DNA from: Emcibacter sp.
GTDB taxonomy: Bacteria > Pseudomonadota > Alphaproteobacteria > Sphingomonadales > Emcibacteraceae
NCBI GenBank assembly: GCA_027019205.1
Contig: JALUWZ010000159.1
Span: forward strand, 1 to 7,446
Reading direction: 5' to 3'
Length of the DNA: 7,446 nt
In this document: positions 1 through 4,664 of the stretch, in pieces
How the letters are laid out: each line of letters starts with the position of its first letter
How positions within the stretch are numbered: position 1 is the stretch's first letter
Translations under genes and position numbers: made by a program
Notes under the pieces: generated by a model
Seen by the model: the letters and a program-made list of their open reading frames with translations, nothing else
The model's database searches: none
Told to the model about the DNA's origin: nothing

Positions 1-1
1 A

Positions 2-322
2 CGGGAAGATTTCTATCTGCCGGGCAAGTCCCCGTTCAAACTGCCTGCTGGTGATCCGCTGCTCTATTTTCTGCAAAGACTGCGGGATGAATCCCACCGT
101 TTTGTCATCGGCAGCCACCGCCAGCAACGGGCGAAAAACATGCATAAATCCATTCTTGATGGTTTGCCCGGCATTGGCCCGCACCGCAAAAAGGCCCTGC
201 TGCTACATTTTGGTTCTGCCCGTTCTGTGGAAGCCGCAGGGCTGAGTGATCTTGAGAAAGTCCCGGGAATCAGCCGGACCCTGGCCCGGAATATCTATGA
301 TTATTTTCATGAGGATGCCTAA
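2..322 (+). CDS. uvrC: UvrABC excinuclease subunit C, C-terminal fragment (5' end outside window)
   Basis: UvrC makes the two incisions around a DNA lesion after UvrA/UvrB recognition in cytoplasmic nucleotide excision repair. The visible 106 residues open in frame from base 2 with no start codon, so the gene is truncated by the window edge. They begin with the end of the RNase H-like 3'-side (5' incision) nuclease domain: a FYLPG motif, then LLYFLQRLRDESHRF and the HRQQRAKN segment, all typical of UvrC. The C-terminal tandem helix-hairpin-helix module follows, with the two hairpin signatures LPGIGPHRKKALLLHFGS and VPGISRTLARNIYDY. The stop is TAA at 320-322, the usual end point for the family. 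The next gene converges on it with a 20-base gap, and I see no intrinsic terminator there. Identification is firm; nothing can be said about the promoter or the N-terminal GIY-YIG domain. Confidence 0.95.
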   Translation, partial: REDFYLPGKSPFKLPAGDPLLYFLQRLRDESHRFVIGSHRQQRAKNMHKSILDGLPGIGPHRKKALLLHFGSARSVEAAGLSDLEKVPGISRTLARNIYDYFHEDA

Positions 323-342
323 TCGTCCACAGAAGCAAAGCC

Positions 343-945
343 CTACATGGAGCGGATCCAGGATTTAAGCTGATTGACCTGCCGTTTGATCAGGCGTTCG
401 TTTCCACTGACTTCGGCCAGGACACAGATGCCGATAATGGCACTGCTCAGCCGTTCGGCGAAATCCGTCGTGCCCTCGACCCGGGTAATCAGGACAAATT
501 GCTGGGTGATCCAGTCAAGCCTCTGCCGCATCAGCCTTGTCGCGTGGCGGACAAGCTGTTCTTCTTCTCCCCGGACATCAAAATACAGATTGGTCAGCGG
601 ACAACCCCGCAAGACCAGTGCATTGGCATCGTCGGCAATATTATCGAGAAACCGGCTCAGCCGCTGGCGCGGATTACTGTTCAGGTCGATGTCGGCGAAC
701 AGGGCAGCCTGATTATCCAGATGGGTGTCGATAACCTGATGGCAGATTTCTGCTTTATCGGCAAAATAGACCTGTGCCTCTTTGGTCGGGATACCGGCAC
801 TGCGGGCGATGTCGGAGAATTTTACCTTGTCATATCTCTTCTCATGGAACAGCCGCAGGGCAACCTGTACCAGAATAAATTCCTGCTGTTTGTTTGTGCC
901 GTCCGCACATCTGTTTTCGGGATTGGTTGTTTTTTCTGCCAGCAC
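343..945 (-). CDS. TetR/AcrR-family transcriptional regulator
   Basis: This 200-residue protein has the length and layout of a TetR-family one-component repressor. The N-terminal DNA-binding domain covers about residues 20-70: a first helix (FILVQVALRLFHEKRYDK), then the helix-turn-helix FSDIARSAGIPTKEAQVYF and the family's closing DKAEICHQVI. Residues 75-200 are helical and should form the ligand and dimer domain. The segment RGCPLTNLYFDV resembles the GCLxxN stretch found in some TetR C-terminal domains. The only usable start is GTG at 943-945. No ATG occurs before residue 138, and an in-frame stop lies a short way upstream. The ribosome binding site is weak (AAGA in an A-rich run). It is transcribed divergently from the phytase-like gene across a 121-bp AT-rich gap, so regulation of itself and that neighbour is the simplest guess. 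The effector is unknown. Confidence 0.88.
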   Translation of the reverse strand: MLAEKTTNPENRCADGTNKQQEFILVQVALRLFHEKRYDKVKFSDIARSAGIPTKEAQVYFADKAEICHQVIDTHLDNQAALFADIDLNSNPRQRLSRFLDNIADDANALVLRGCPLTNLYFDVRGEEEQLVRHATRLMRQRLDWITQQFVLITRVEGTTDFAERLSSAIIGICVLAEVSGNERLIKRQVNQLKSWIRSM

Positions 946-1066
946 GTTTTTTTCTTGAGTTAAATTCTGTTTTACCTGACCTTTATCATTTCACCATATT
1001 GTTAACATATTCTTATGAAAAACATCACATTTATCAATTAATGATCCCTAGCGAAAAAGGCAGTAT
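946..1066. promoter_or_regulatory. Divergent promoter/operator region between tetR-type gene and phytase-like gene
   Basis: This AT-rich 121-bp gap holds the starts of two divergent genes. For the plus-strand gene a weak sigma70-like pair is TTATCA (983-988) and CATATT (1006-1011) with 17 bases between. For the minus-strand regulator a weak pair is TTGATA (1032-1037) and TAAGAA (1010-1015) with 16 bases between. The two -10 candidates overlap. A GTTAAC palindrome lies at 1001-1006, flanked by imperfect AT arms, and the heptamer TTTATCA is repeated at 982 and 1030. None of these is a convincing TetR operator by itself. AAAAAGG at 1054-1060 is a good ribosome binding site six bases before the ATG at 1067. 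Confidence 0.3.
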
Positions 1067-2161
1067 ATGACAGGGTTATACCATAAGTTTGCGTGCCTCG
1101 TCCTGACTGGCCTGTGCCTGATGCCCCGGGCTTATGGTGAGGACGTGCCCATGGACAAATATGCCGTTCCCGTGGTCACCATGTCCATCCCGCTTAATTA
1201 CAGGGATATTAACATTACCAGCGTGGGCAGGCTGCATTATATGGGCGGGGTGAAAATTACCAGTCCCAAACGTCGTTTCGGCGGTATTTCCAGTCTGCTG
1301 GTCAGCCCGGATGGCAAGCATATCCTGGGCCTTTCGGATAGTGATCAATGGCTGGTTGCCGATATAATTTATGATGGGCAGGGCCGTCTGAGTGATCTTG
1401 AAAATGTTCGCATGGCCCCGTTAAAAAAAGCACAGGGAAAGGGCAAAACCACACCAACAGATGCCGAGGCCGTAACCGCCGTTGACGGGGCGGGCTATGT
1501 CGTGTCTTTTGAAAGCCCCCATAGCTTGCGTTATTTTCAGGCTGACCGGCCAGGTGATTTTGCCTCGTTATTTTCCGCCCGGGCCGAGGAAATTACTTTT
1601 GCCCCCGCGCTACCGAAAGATTATGCAATTCTCTCTGATAATCTGGGGATTGAGGCCCTGACGACCCTGGCGGACGGCAGGATGCTGGCCTTTTCGGAAA
1701 ATACCGTTGAAACAGATGGCAGTATATCCCACACACAGGGCTGGCTCATGGGCCGGGGCAGGATTGAACCGCTGAGGTATGAAATCGCCGCCTCTTACAG
1801 GCCGACAGATATGGCGACCTTGCCGGATGGGGATATTCTGGTACTGGAACGGCATTTTTCGCTGGCAAGAGGCATGGCCGCCCGGCTGGTGCGTCTGCCT
1901 GCGCTATCAATAAAGCCGGGCAGGATGGTGAAGGGAGAGATCATTGCCGATCTGGCTTTCCCGTTCAATCTGGATAATATGGAGGCGCTGGCTGTCCGGA
2001 AAAACAAGGCCGGGGAGGTTATCATCTATATCATGTCAGATAATAATTATAATCCCTTGCAACGCAATCTTCTGATGATGTTCCGGCTGGACAACAGGCT
2101 CGCAAAAAAAGCCGTTACACAGGTTAACGGCTTTAAGAGAATTCTTGCAAAGGGTAATTAG
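1067..2161 (+). CDS. Secreted esterase-like activity of phytase family protein (phytase-like domain)
   Basis: This 364-residue protein matches the alphaproteobacterial phytase-like / esterase-like family (Pfam Phytase-like, PF13449, by recall). Residues 1-24 form a signal peptide: positive H-K at 6-7, a hydrophobic LVLTGLCLM core, and probable cleavage after AYG before EDVP, so a periplasmic location is expected. No lipobox fits. The body (about 55-341) has the propeller-like repeats of the family. They include FGGISSLLVSPDGKHILGLSD (broken as FGGISS and SPDGKHILGLSD), TDAEAVT, NLGIEAL, RPTDMATLPDGDILVLERHF, NMEALAV and MSDNNYNPLQRNLLMMFRL. The repeated acidic EA/EAL and DN motifs probably bind metal. 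The true substrate is not known for most members, so phytase activity should not be assumed. The start is ATG with AAAAAGG six bases upstream. The last 23 residues lie beyond the conserved domain and also encode the rpmB terminator on the other strand. The stop codon overlaps that of rpmB. Confidence 0.85.
   Translation: MTGLYHKFACLVLTGLCLMPRAYGEDVPMDKYAVPVVTMSIPLNYRDINITSVGRLHYMGGVKITSPKRRFGGISSLLVSPDGKHILGLSDSDQWLVADIIYDGQGRLSDLENVRMAPLKKAQGKGKTTPTDAEAVTAVDGAGYVVSFESPHSLRYFQADRPGDFASLFSARAEEITFAPALPKDYAILSDNLGIEALTTLADGRMLAFSENTVETDGSISHTQGWLMGRGRIEPLRYEIAASYRPTDMATLPDGDILVLERHFSLARGMAARLVRLPALSIKPGRMVKGEIIADLAFPFNLDNMEALAVRKNKAGEVIIYIMSDNNYNPLQRNLLMMFRLDNRLAKKAVTQVNGFKRILAKGN
2104..2134 (-). 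terminator. Intrinsic terminator of rpmB, inside the convergent phytase-like gene
   Basis: The stem GCCGTTA (2111-2117) pairs with TAACGGC (2125-2131) around a 7-base loop, and AAA/TTT extends it to 10 bp. On the minus strand the hairpin is followed by a run of seven T (the A run at 2104-2110), which makes a good rho-independent terminator 24 bases beyond the rpmB stop. On the plus strand only three T follow, so termination in that direction should be weak. It overlaps codons 346-356 of the phytase-like gene. Confidence 0.85.
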
Positions 2162-2451
2162 GCGGCTTTATCGGCCAGTTTTTTCTTCACCAGTTTTTTC
2201 AGGCGACGGGCCTTTAATGACAGGCTGATGTCGTTGGCCTTGACGAGGAAATTATCAAGACCGCCATTATGCTCGACCGTACGAAGGGCATTGGCGCAGA
2301 TTTTCAGGGATATCGACTGGCCCAGTATGTCACTCAATAATGTTGCCCTGATCAGGTTAGGGCGGAATTTCCGCCGGGTTCTGTTAAGGGCGTGGCTGAC
2401 ATTATTTCCACTCATTACGGTCTTGCCGGTCAATTCACATACGCGTGACAT
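2158..2451 (-). CDS. rpmB: 50S ribosomal protein bL28
   Basis: bL28 is a small basic protein of the large ribosomal subunit. The 97 residues match the family from end to end: MSRVCELTGKTVMSGNNVSH at the start, then RRKFRPNL, TLLSDILGQSISLKICANALRTVE in two pieces, HNGGLDNFL, and the Lys/Arg-rich tail ARRLKKLVKKKLADKAA. An open frame continues upstream to 2574, but the extra 41 residues do not belong to L28. The start MSR at 2451 is preceded by AAGGA with a 7-base spacer. It is a monocistronic gene with its own promoter just downstream of meaB and its own terminator inside the convergent neighbour. Its stop codon TAA (2160-2158) overlaps the neighbour's TAG. The length and extended lysine tail are normal for alphaproteobacterial L28. 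Confidence 0.97.
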   Translation of the reverse strand: MSRVCELTGKTVMSGNNVSHALNRTRRKFRPNLIRATLLSDILGQSISLKICANALRTVEHNGGLDNFLVKANDISLSLKARRLKKLVKKKLADKAA

Positions 2452-2494
2452 AATCTTGTCCTTAAATCCTGTATTGTCGTCTTGTTCTGTGCCG

Positions 2495-2523
2495 TCACCG
2501 GGAGACATCAGACTCACCGGGAG
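2495..2523. repeat. 10-bp direct repeat in the rpmB leader
   Basis: The sequence TCACCGGGAG occurs at 2495-2504 and again at 2514-2523, a 19-bp period. Both copies lie in the untranslated leader between the rpmB promoter and its ATG. In the transcript they read CTCCCGGTGA twice. No gene covers this stretch. A role in leader folding or regulator binding is possible but not shown. Confidence 0.6.
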
Positions 2524-2545
2524 GTCGCTCGAAATATGAGAGCGG

Positions 2546-2574
2546 TATATATGGCATTGAAGGGGGCAGGTCAA
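2546..2574 (-). promoter_or_regulatory. sigma70-type promoter of rpmB
   Basis: Reading the minus strand, TTGACC (2574-2569) and TATATA (2551-2546) are separated by exactly 17 bases, close to the sigma70 consensus in both boxes. The -35 box begins 15 bases after the meaB stop. Transcription should start near 2539, leaving a leader of about 88 bases before the rpmB ATG, which holds a direct repeat. A house-keeping promoter here fits an independently expressed ribosomal protein gene. Confidence 0.7.
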
Positions 2575-2588
2575 GGCGTTTCCCGATC

Positions 2589-3578
2589 TTATTTGAGGAA
2601 ATCCCGCAAAAGACTGCGCGCGGCGGTGGTGGCCGGGGTCTTGCCCTGTGCCACGTTCTGTTCTATCTGTTCCAGCCTGTCGGGGTGACGGGTCCGGAAC
2701 GCCTCCATCATCTGGTCATGAATTTCAGACCACATCCAGGCCCGGGCCTGTCGGGCGCGCATTTCTGCCAGTATGCCGCTGTCTTTCATGGCCCCTTCAA
2801 AGGCCTGTATCTGTTTCCATATCCGGTCAAGCCCGCGCCCCTCAATCGCCGAGGCGAGAATAACACTGGTGGTCCAGCAGGCAACTTTGGGCCGCATCAG
2901 ACGCAGGGCGGCCCTATAGTCCCCGGCGGCCTTGCGGGCGGCCTTCTCCAGGTCCCCGTCCGCCTTGTTGATAATCACAAGGTCGGCCAGCTCCATAATG
3001 CCGCGCTTGATGCCCTGAAGATCGTCGCCACCAGCCGGGGCCAGCATCAGCAGGAACATATCAACCATGTCGGACACGGCAATTTCCGACTGGCCGACAC
3101 CGACCGTCTCGATCAGGACAATGTCATATCCGGCGGCCTCACAGACAAGCATGGCTTCGCGGGTACGGCGCGCCACCCCGCCAAGCGTGCCCCCCGAGGG
3201 TGACGGGCGGATAAAGGCATTCGGGTCGCGTGATAGCAGTTCCATCCGGGTTTTATCGCCAAGAATAGAGCCGCCGGTCCGGATGGAAGACGGGTCGACC
3301 GCCAGCACCGCGACCTTGTGACCCCGCCCGGTCAGAAATAATCCGAAGGCCTCGATAAAGGTCGATTTACCGACCCCCGGCGTGCCGGTAAAGCCGAGGC
3401 GGACAGATTTCCCCGTGTGCGGCAGCAGGCGCGCCAGCAGTTTTTGCGCCTCGGCCTGATGGTCGGCCCGCCCGCTTTCGACCAGGGTAATCGCCTTGGC
3501 CAGCGCGCGCCTCTGCCCGGTCAGGATATTTTTTTCAAGGATGTCGAGCGCGGTCATTTCGTTTCGTTTCTTATTCAT
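2589..3578 (-). CDS. meaB: Methylmalonyl-CoA mutase-associated GTPase MeaB (ArgK/YgfD family)
   Basis: MeaB is a cytoplasmic G3E-family GTPase that binds methylmalonyl-CoA mutase, gates adenosylcobalamin loading and protects the enzyme from inactivation. The 329 residues have the family length and motifs: an N-terminal helical arm (1-58), Walker A GTPGVGKST (65-73), VDPSS (94-98), GDKTRM (108-112 region), the signature RPSPSGGTLGGVAR (124-137), G3-like ETVGVGQSE (157-165), the switch region APAGGDDLQGIKRGIMELAD, and the guanine-specificity motif NKAD (204-207). The C-terminal helices carry the dimerisation part. The start at 3578 (MNKKRNEM) has only a poor ribosome binding site; the ATG at 3557 (residue 8) is the alternative. 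The mutase gene lies on the same strand but more than 1 kb upstream, with two small genes and repeats between them, so co-transcription is doubtful. A hairpin at 3593-3617 lies 14 bases upstream of the start. Confidence 0.95.
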   Translation of the reverse strand: MNKKRNEMTALDILEKNILTGQRRALAKAITLVESGRADHQAEAQKLLARLLPHTGKSVRLGFTGTPGVGKSTFIEAFGLFLTGRGHKVAVLAVDPSSIRTGGSILGDKTRMELLSRDPNAFIRPSPSGGTLGGVARRTREAMLVCEAAGYDIVLIETVGVGQSEIAVSDMVDMFLLMLAPAGGDDLQGIKRGIMELADLVIINKADGDLEKAARKAAGDYRAALRLMRPKVACWTTSVILASAIEGRGLDRIWKQIQAFEGAMKDSGILAEMRARQARAWMWSEIHDQMMEAFRTRHPDRLEQIEQNVAQGKTPATTAARSLLRDFLK

Positions 3579-3592
3579 TTCAGCATCTTACC

Positions 3593-3617
3593 GGATTTCT
3601 CCCCGTGGGGAAATGAC
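3593..3617 (+). repeat. Diverged palindromic repeat copy (copy D) in the meaB leader
   Basis: This 25-base stretch starts GGATT and ends AAATGAC around a CCCC-GT-GGGG hairpin. It has the same length and end sequences as the well-conserved copies at 3672, 3790 and 4127, but the stem differs. The 42 bases 3576-3617 align without gaps to 4110-4151, upstream of the GIY-YIG gene, at 30 of 42 positions. The alignment includes the shared octamer GCATCTTA at 3583-3590. It may also act as a leader hairpin for meaB. Confidence 0.5.
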
Positions 3618-3671
3618 ATTTTCCGGATATAGATAAAAGCTGGCATATTTTCATGAAAGAGGTGGCATAGA

Positions 3672-3698
3672 CTGGATTCCCGCCTGCGCGGGAATGAC
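3672..3698 (+). repeat. Palindromic repeat copy A (ATTCCC-N8-GGGAAT), plus orientation
   Basis: ATTCCC (3676-3681), GCCTGCGC, GGGAAT (3690-3695) gives a perfect hairpin core. It is bordered by CTGG before and GAC after, exactly as in copies B and C. A purine-rich tail with a second GAAATGAC (3710-3717) follows, similar to the tail of copy C. The core fits the formula of the Neisseria dRS3 repeat (ATTCCC-N8-GGGAAT), though relatedness is unproven. It is inverted relative to copy B, 91 bases away, and could pair with it. Confidence 0.85.
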
Positions 3699-3789
3699 AG
3701 AAAGGGGGCGAAATGACAAAACAGGTTCAAAAAGTATGTCCATACCCTGCCCGATGTTTGCGGGGCTTGGTATTATTGTCTTCTTCCGG

Positions 3790-3816
3790 GTCATTCCCGC
3801 GCAGGCAGGAATCCAG
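3790..3816 (-). repeat. Palindromic repeat copy B, minus orientation, directly after the GIY-YIG gene
   Basis: Read on the minus strand this is CTGGATTCCT, GCCTGCGC, GGGAATGAC minus one shared base, matching copies A and C with a single change in the stem (T for C). On the plus strand it opens GTCATTCCC and closes GGAATCCAG. It begins two bases beyond the TAG stop of the GIY-YIG gene (3819-3821), and with copy C it forms an inverted pair around that gene. Confidence 0.85.
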
Positions 3817-3818
3817 CC

Positions 3819-4112
3819 CTACCGGCATATCCTGTCATATAAATCCTGCCAGTCGGGGTTAAATTTTTCTATAAGCCGGAGCTTCCACTTCCTGTTCCAT
3901 TTTTTCAGCTGTTTTTCCCGGATAATAGCATCTGTAATTCGCTCATGCGTTTCGTAAAAAACGAGATCATGTACCGCGTATTTTTGAGTAAAGCCCTTGC
4001 TGAGATCATTTTTATGCTGATATATCCGCTGTATCAGATCACTGGTTACACCAATATATAAGGTGCCATTGCGCCCGCTTGCCAATATATAAACATATCC
4101 CGTTTTATCCAT
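3819..4112 (-). CDS. Small GIY-YIG (URI-domain) nuclease family protein
   Basis: This 97-residue protein is a complete stand-alone GIY-YIG domain of the COG2827/YhbQ-like type. Visible motifs, in order: GYVYIL (6-11, the GIY strand), LYIG (18-21, the YIG strand), SDLIQRIYQHK with the expected catalytic Arg29 and His33, FYETH, and REKQLKKW with the metal-binding Glu66. NPDWQDLY (86-92) is the usual family ending. All key residues are present, so an active metal-dependent DNA nuclease is plausible, but substrates of this small subfamily are not well defined. The start is ATG at 4112, with TAAGATGC as a poor ribosome binding region immediately next to repeat copy C. The gene lies between inverted copies of a palindromic repeat and is AT-richer than its large neighbours, both signs of horizontal gain. 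It is not obviously linked to propionate metabolism. Confidence 0.9.
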   Translation of the reverse strand: MDKTGYVYILASGRNGTLYIGVTSDLIQRIYQHKNDLSKGFTQKYAVHDLVFYETHERITDAIIREKQLKKWNRKWKLRLIEKFNPDWQDLYDRICR

Positions 4113-4126
4113 TCGGGCATCTTAGT

Positions 4127-4201
4127 GGATTCCCGCCTGCGCGGGAATGACAAAAAGGAGACGGGAAGGGCAAAAGGGGGGCAGGAATGACGGGAAATGA
4201 C
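4127..4201 (+). repeat. Palindromic repeat copy C with purine-rich GGAATGAC tail
   Basis: The core ATTCCC (4129-4134), GCCTGCGC, GGGAAT (4143-4148) is identical to copy A over the 25 bases ending in GAC at 4151. A G/A-rich tail follows, in which the end motif recurs as GGAATGAC (4184-4191) and GGGAAATGAC (4192-4201). The tail AGGGGGGC then GAATGAC resembles AGGGGGC then GAAATGAC after copy A, so the repeated unit is longer than the palindrome. It sits in the leader of the GIY-YIG gene, where the hairpin could affect translation. Confidence 0.75.
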
Positions 4202-4219
4202 GAAAGTAGCGGGTTATTT

Positions 4220-4267
4220 TCATTTATCCAGTATCTCCAGCACCCTTGCGGTAGATTTGAGGATGTC
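4220..4267 (-). pseudogene. Remnant resembling the 3' end of the methylmalonyl-CoA mutase gene
   Basis: On the minus strand the stretch reads DILKSTARVLEILDK then TGA. The mutase ends NIPEAAARVLEVLDKRG then TAA. The DNA at 4224-4267 matches 4675-4718 at 33 of 44 positions, including an 11-base block over the ARV codons, with mostly C/T and A/G changes. In this frame there is a stop a short distance upstream and no start codon, so it is a tail without a gene. It lies between the GIY-YIG cassette and the monooxygenase-fold gene, in the same orientation as the mutase. An unrelated chance match is possible but less likely, because the agreement ends at the same point of the coding frame. Confidence 0.5.
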
Positions 4268-4312
4268 AGGCCAGCGCGTTAAACTTATCCTCGGGGTTAA
4301 TTTAGTGAATTA

Positions 4313-4326
4313 TTATTTGCAAATAA
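4313..4326. repeat. 14-bp perfect palindrome after the monooxygenase-fold gene
   Basis: TTATTTGCAAATAA is a perfect inverted repeat starting five bases beyond the stop codon of the 4332-4622 gene. It is AT-rich and has no following T run on the minus strand, so it is a poor terminator candidate. A protein-binding site is possible. I see nothing else in 4268-4331. Confidence 0.4.
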
Positions 4327-4331
4327 CTTCC

Positions 4332-4622
4332 TTAAAAAACCTCCTGATAATGCTCCACCGCCGGGAATGGATCATAAAAATGATGCAACAATTGACGCCA
4401 TTTCTGATACTCGGTTGATTGCCTGAAACCAACGGTATGATCTTCCAGTTTTTGCCAATTCACTAACAAAATATAACGGTTCTCTCTCTCAATGCACCGT
4501 TTTAAAGAATGGGAAATATAGCCCGGCATATTTGATATGATATTCTGTGCTTCTTCAAACATGTCCTCAAATTTCTTTTCCTGTCCGGTCTTTACATCAA
4601 GAAGGGCCACTTCCAGAATCAT
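4332..4622 (-). CDS. Antibiotic biosynthesis monooxygenase (ABM)-fold family protein
   Basis: This 96-residue protein has the size and pattern of a single ABM domain (PF03992), a dimeric ferredoxin-like alpha/beta barrel. Visible parts: first strand MILEVALLDVKTGQE, helix KKFEDMFEEAQNIISNMPGY, strand ISHSLKRCIERENRYILLVNW in pieces, and the family segment KLEDHTVGFRQSTEYQKW. It ends LLHHFYDPFPAVEHY. Members include quinol monooxygenases and heme-degrading enzymes, but most genomic copies, including this His-rich-tail type, have no assigned substrate. The start is ATG at 4622, with AGGAG eight bases upstream. It follows the mutase gene on the same strand after 42 bases, so read-through transcription is likely. 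It is about 41% GC, below the mutase. A fragment like the mutase 3' end lies just beyond it, suggesting insertion behind the mutase gene. Confidence 0.85.
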   Translation of the reverse strand: MILEVALLDVKTGQEKKFEDMFEEAQNIISNMPGYISHSLKRCIERENRYILLVNWQKLEDHTVGFRQSTEYQKWRQLLHHFYDPFPAVEHYQEVF

Positions 4623-4664
4623 TAATTCTGCTCCTGTTTTTATCCACTTGTTGTAATATTCACC

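Larger units (their letters stand above)
3790..4151 (-). mobile_element. Candidate 362-bp cassette: GIY-YIG gene bounded by inverted palindromic repeats
   Basis: The unit consists of copy B (3790-3816), the GIY-YIG gene (3819-4112) and copy C (4127-4151). The ends are 26-bp inverted repeats with one mismatch, both finishing outward in GAATGAC. The gene fills nearly all the space: two bases to copy B at its 3' end and 14 to copy C at its 5' end. The gene is about 41% GC, below its meaB and mutase neighbours. I see no target-site duplication and no known transposase, so mobility is inferred from the architecture and from the extra nearby repeat copies. A REP-and-RAYT style arrangement with a different nuclease is the closest analogy. 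Confidence 0.4.

Noticed and set aside
499..963. Plus-strand open frame opposite the TetR-type gene
   Set aside because: Antisense shadow; the minus-strand reading gives a clear helix-turn-helix protein.
242..1401. 14-bp identical sequence CTGAGTGATCTTGA at 242-255 and 1388-1401
   Set aside because: Both encode LSDLE in different proteins with no similarity beyond; best explained by chance and shared codon use.
2452..2574. N-terminal extension of L28 by 41 residues
   Set aside because: The extension covers the promoter and leader, is not part of the L28 family, and the ATG at 2451 has a good ribosome binding site.
2685..3203. Plus-strand open frame opposite meaB
   Set aside because: Antisense shadow of the GTPase motifs, with low-complexity Pro/Gly/His-rich translation.
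3649..3658. TTTCATGAAA palindrome upstream of meaB as an operator
   Set aside because: A 10-bp AT-rich palindrome alone is expected by chance; no second copy and no well-placed promoter boxes.
3694..3957. Plus-strand open frame running through repeat copies A and B
   Set aside because: Much of it is translated repeat sequence (the VIPAQAGIQ-type peptide commonly produced by such palindromes) and antisense of the GIY-YIG gene.
3593..4151. CRISPR array
   Set aside because: There are only four copies, unevenly spaced, with one inverted and one diverged; no cas genes are present.
4197..4418. Plus-strand 73-codon open frame across the gap and the ABM gene end
   Set aside because: No ribosome binding site and no recognisable motif; half overlaps the antisense of a well-supported gene.
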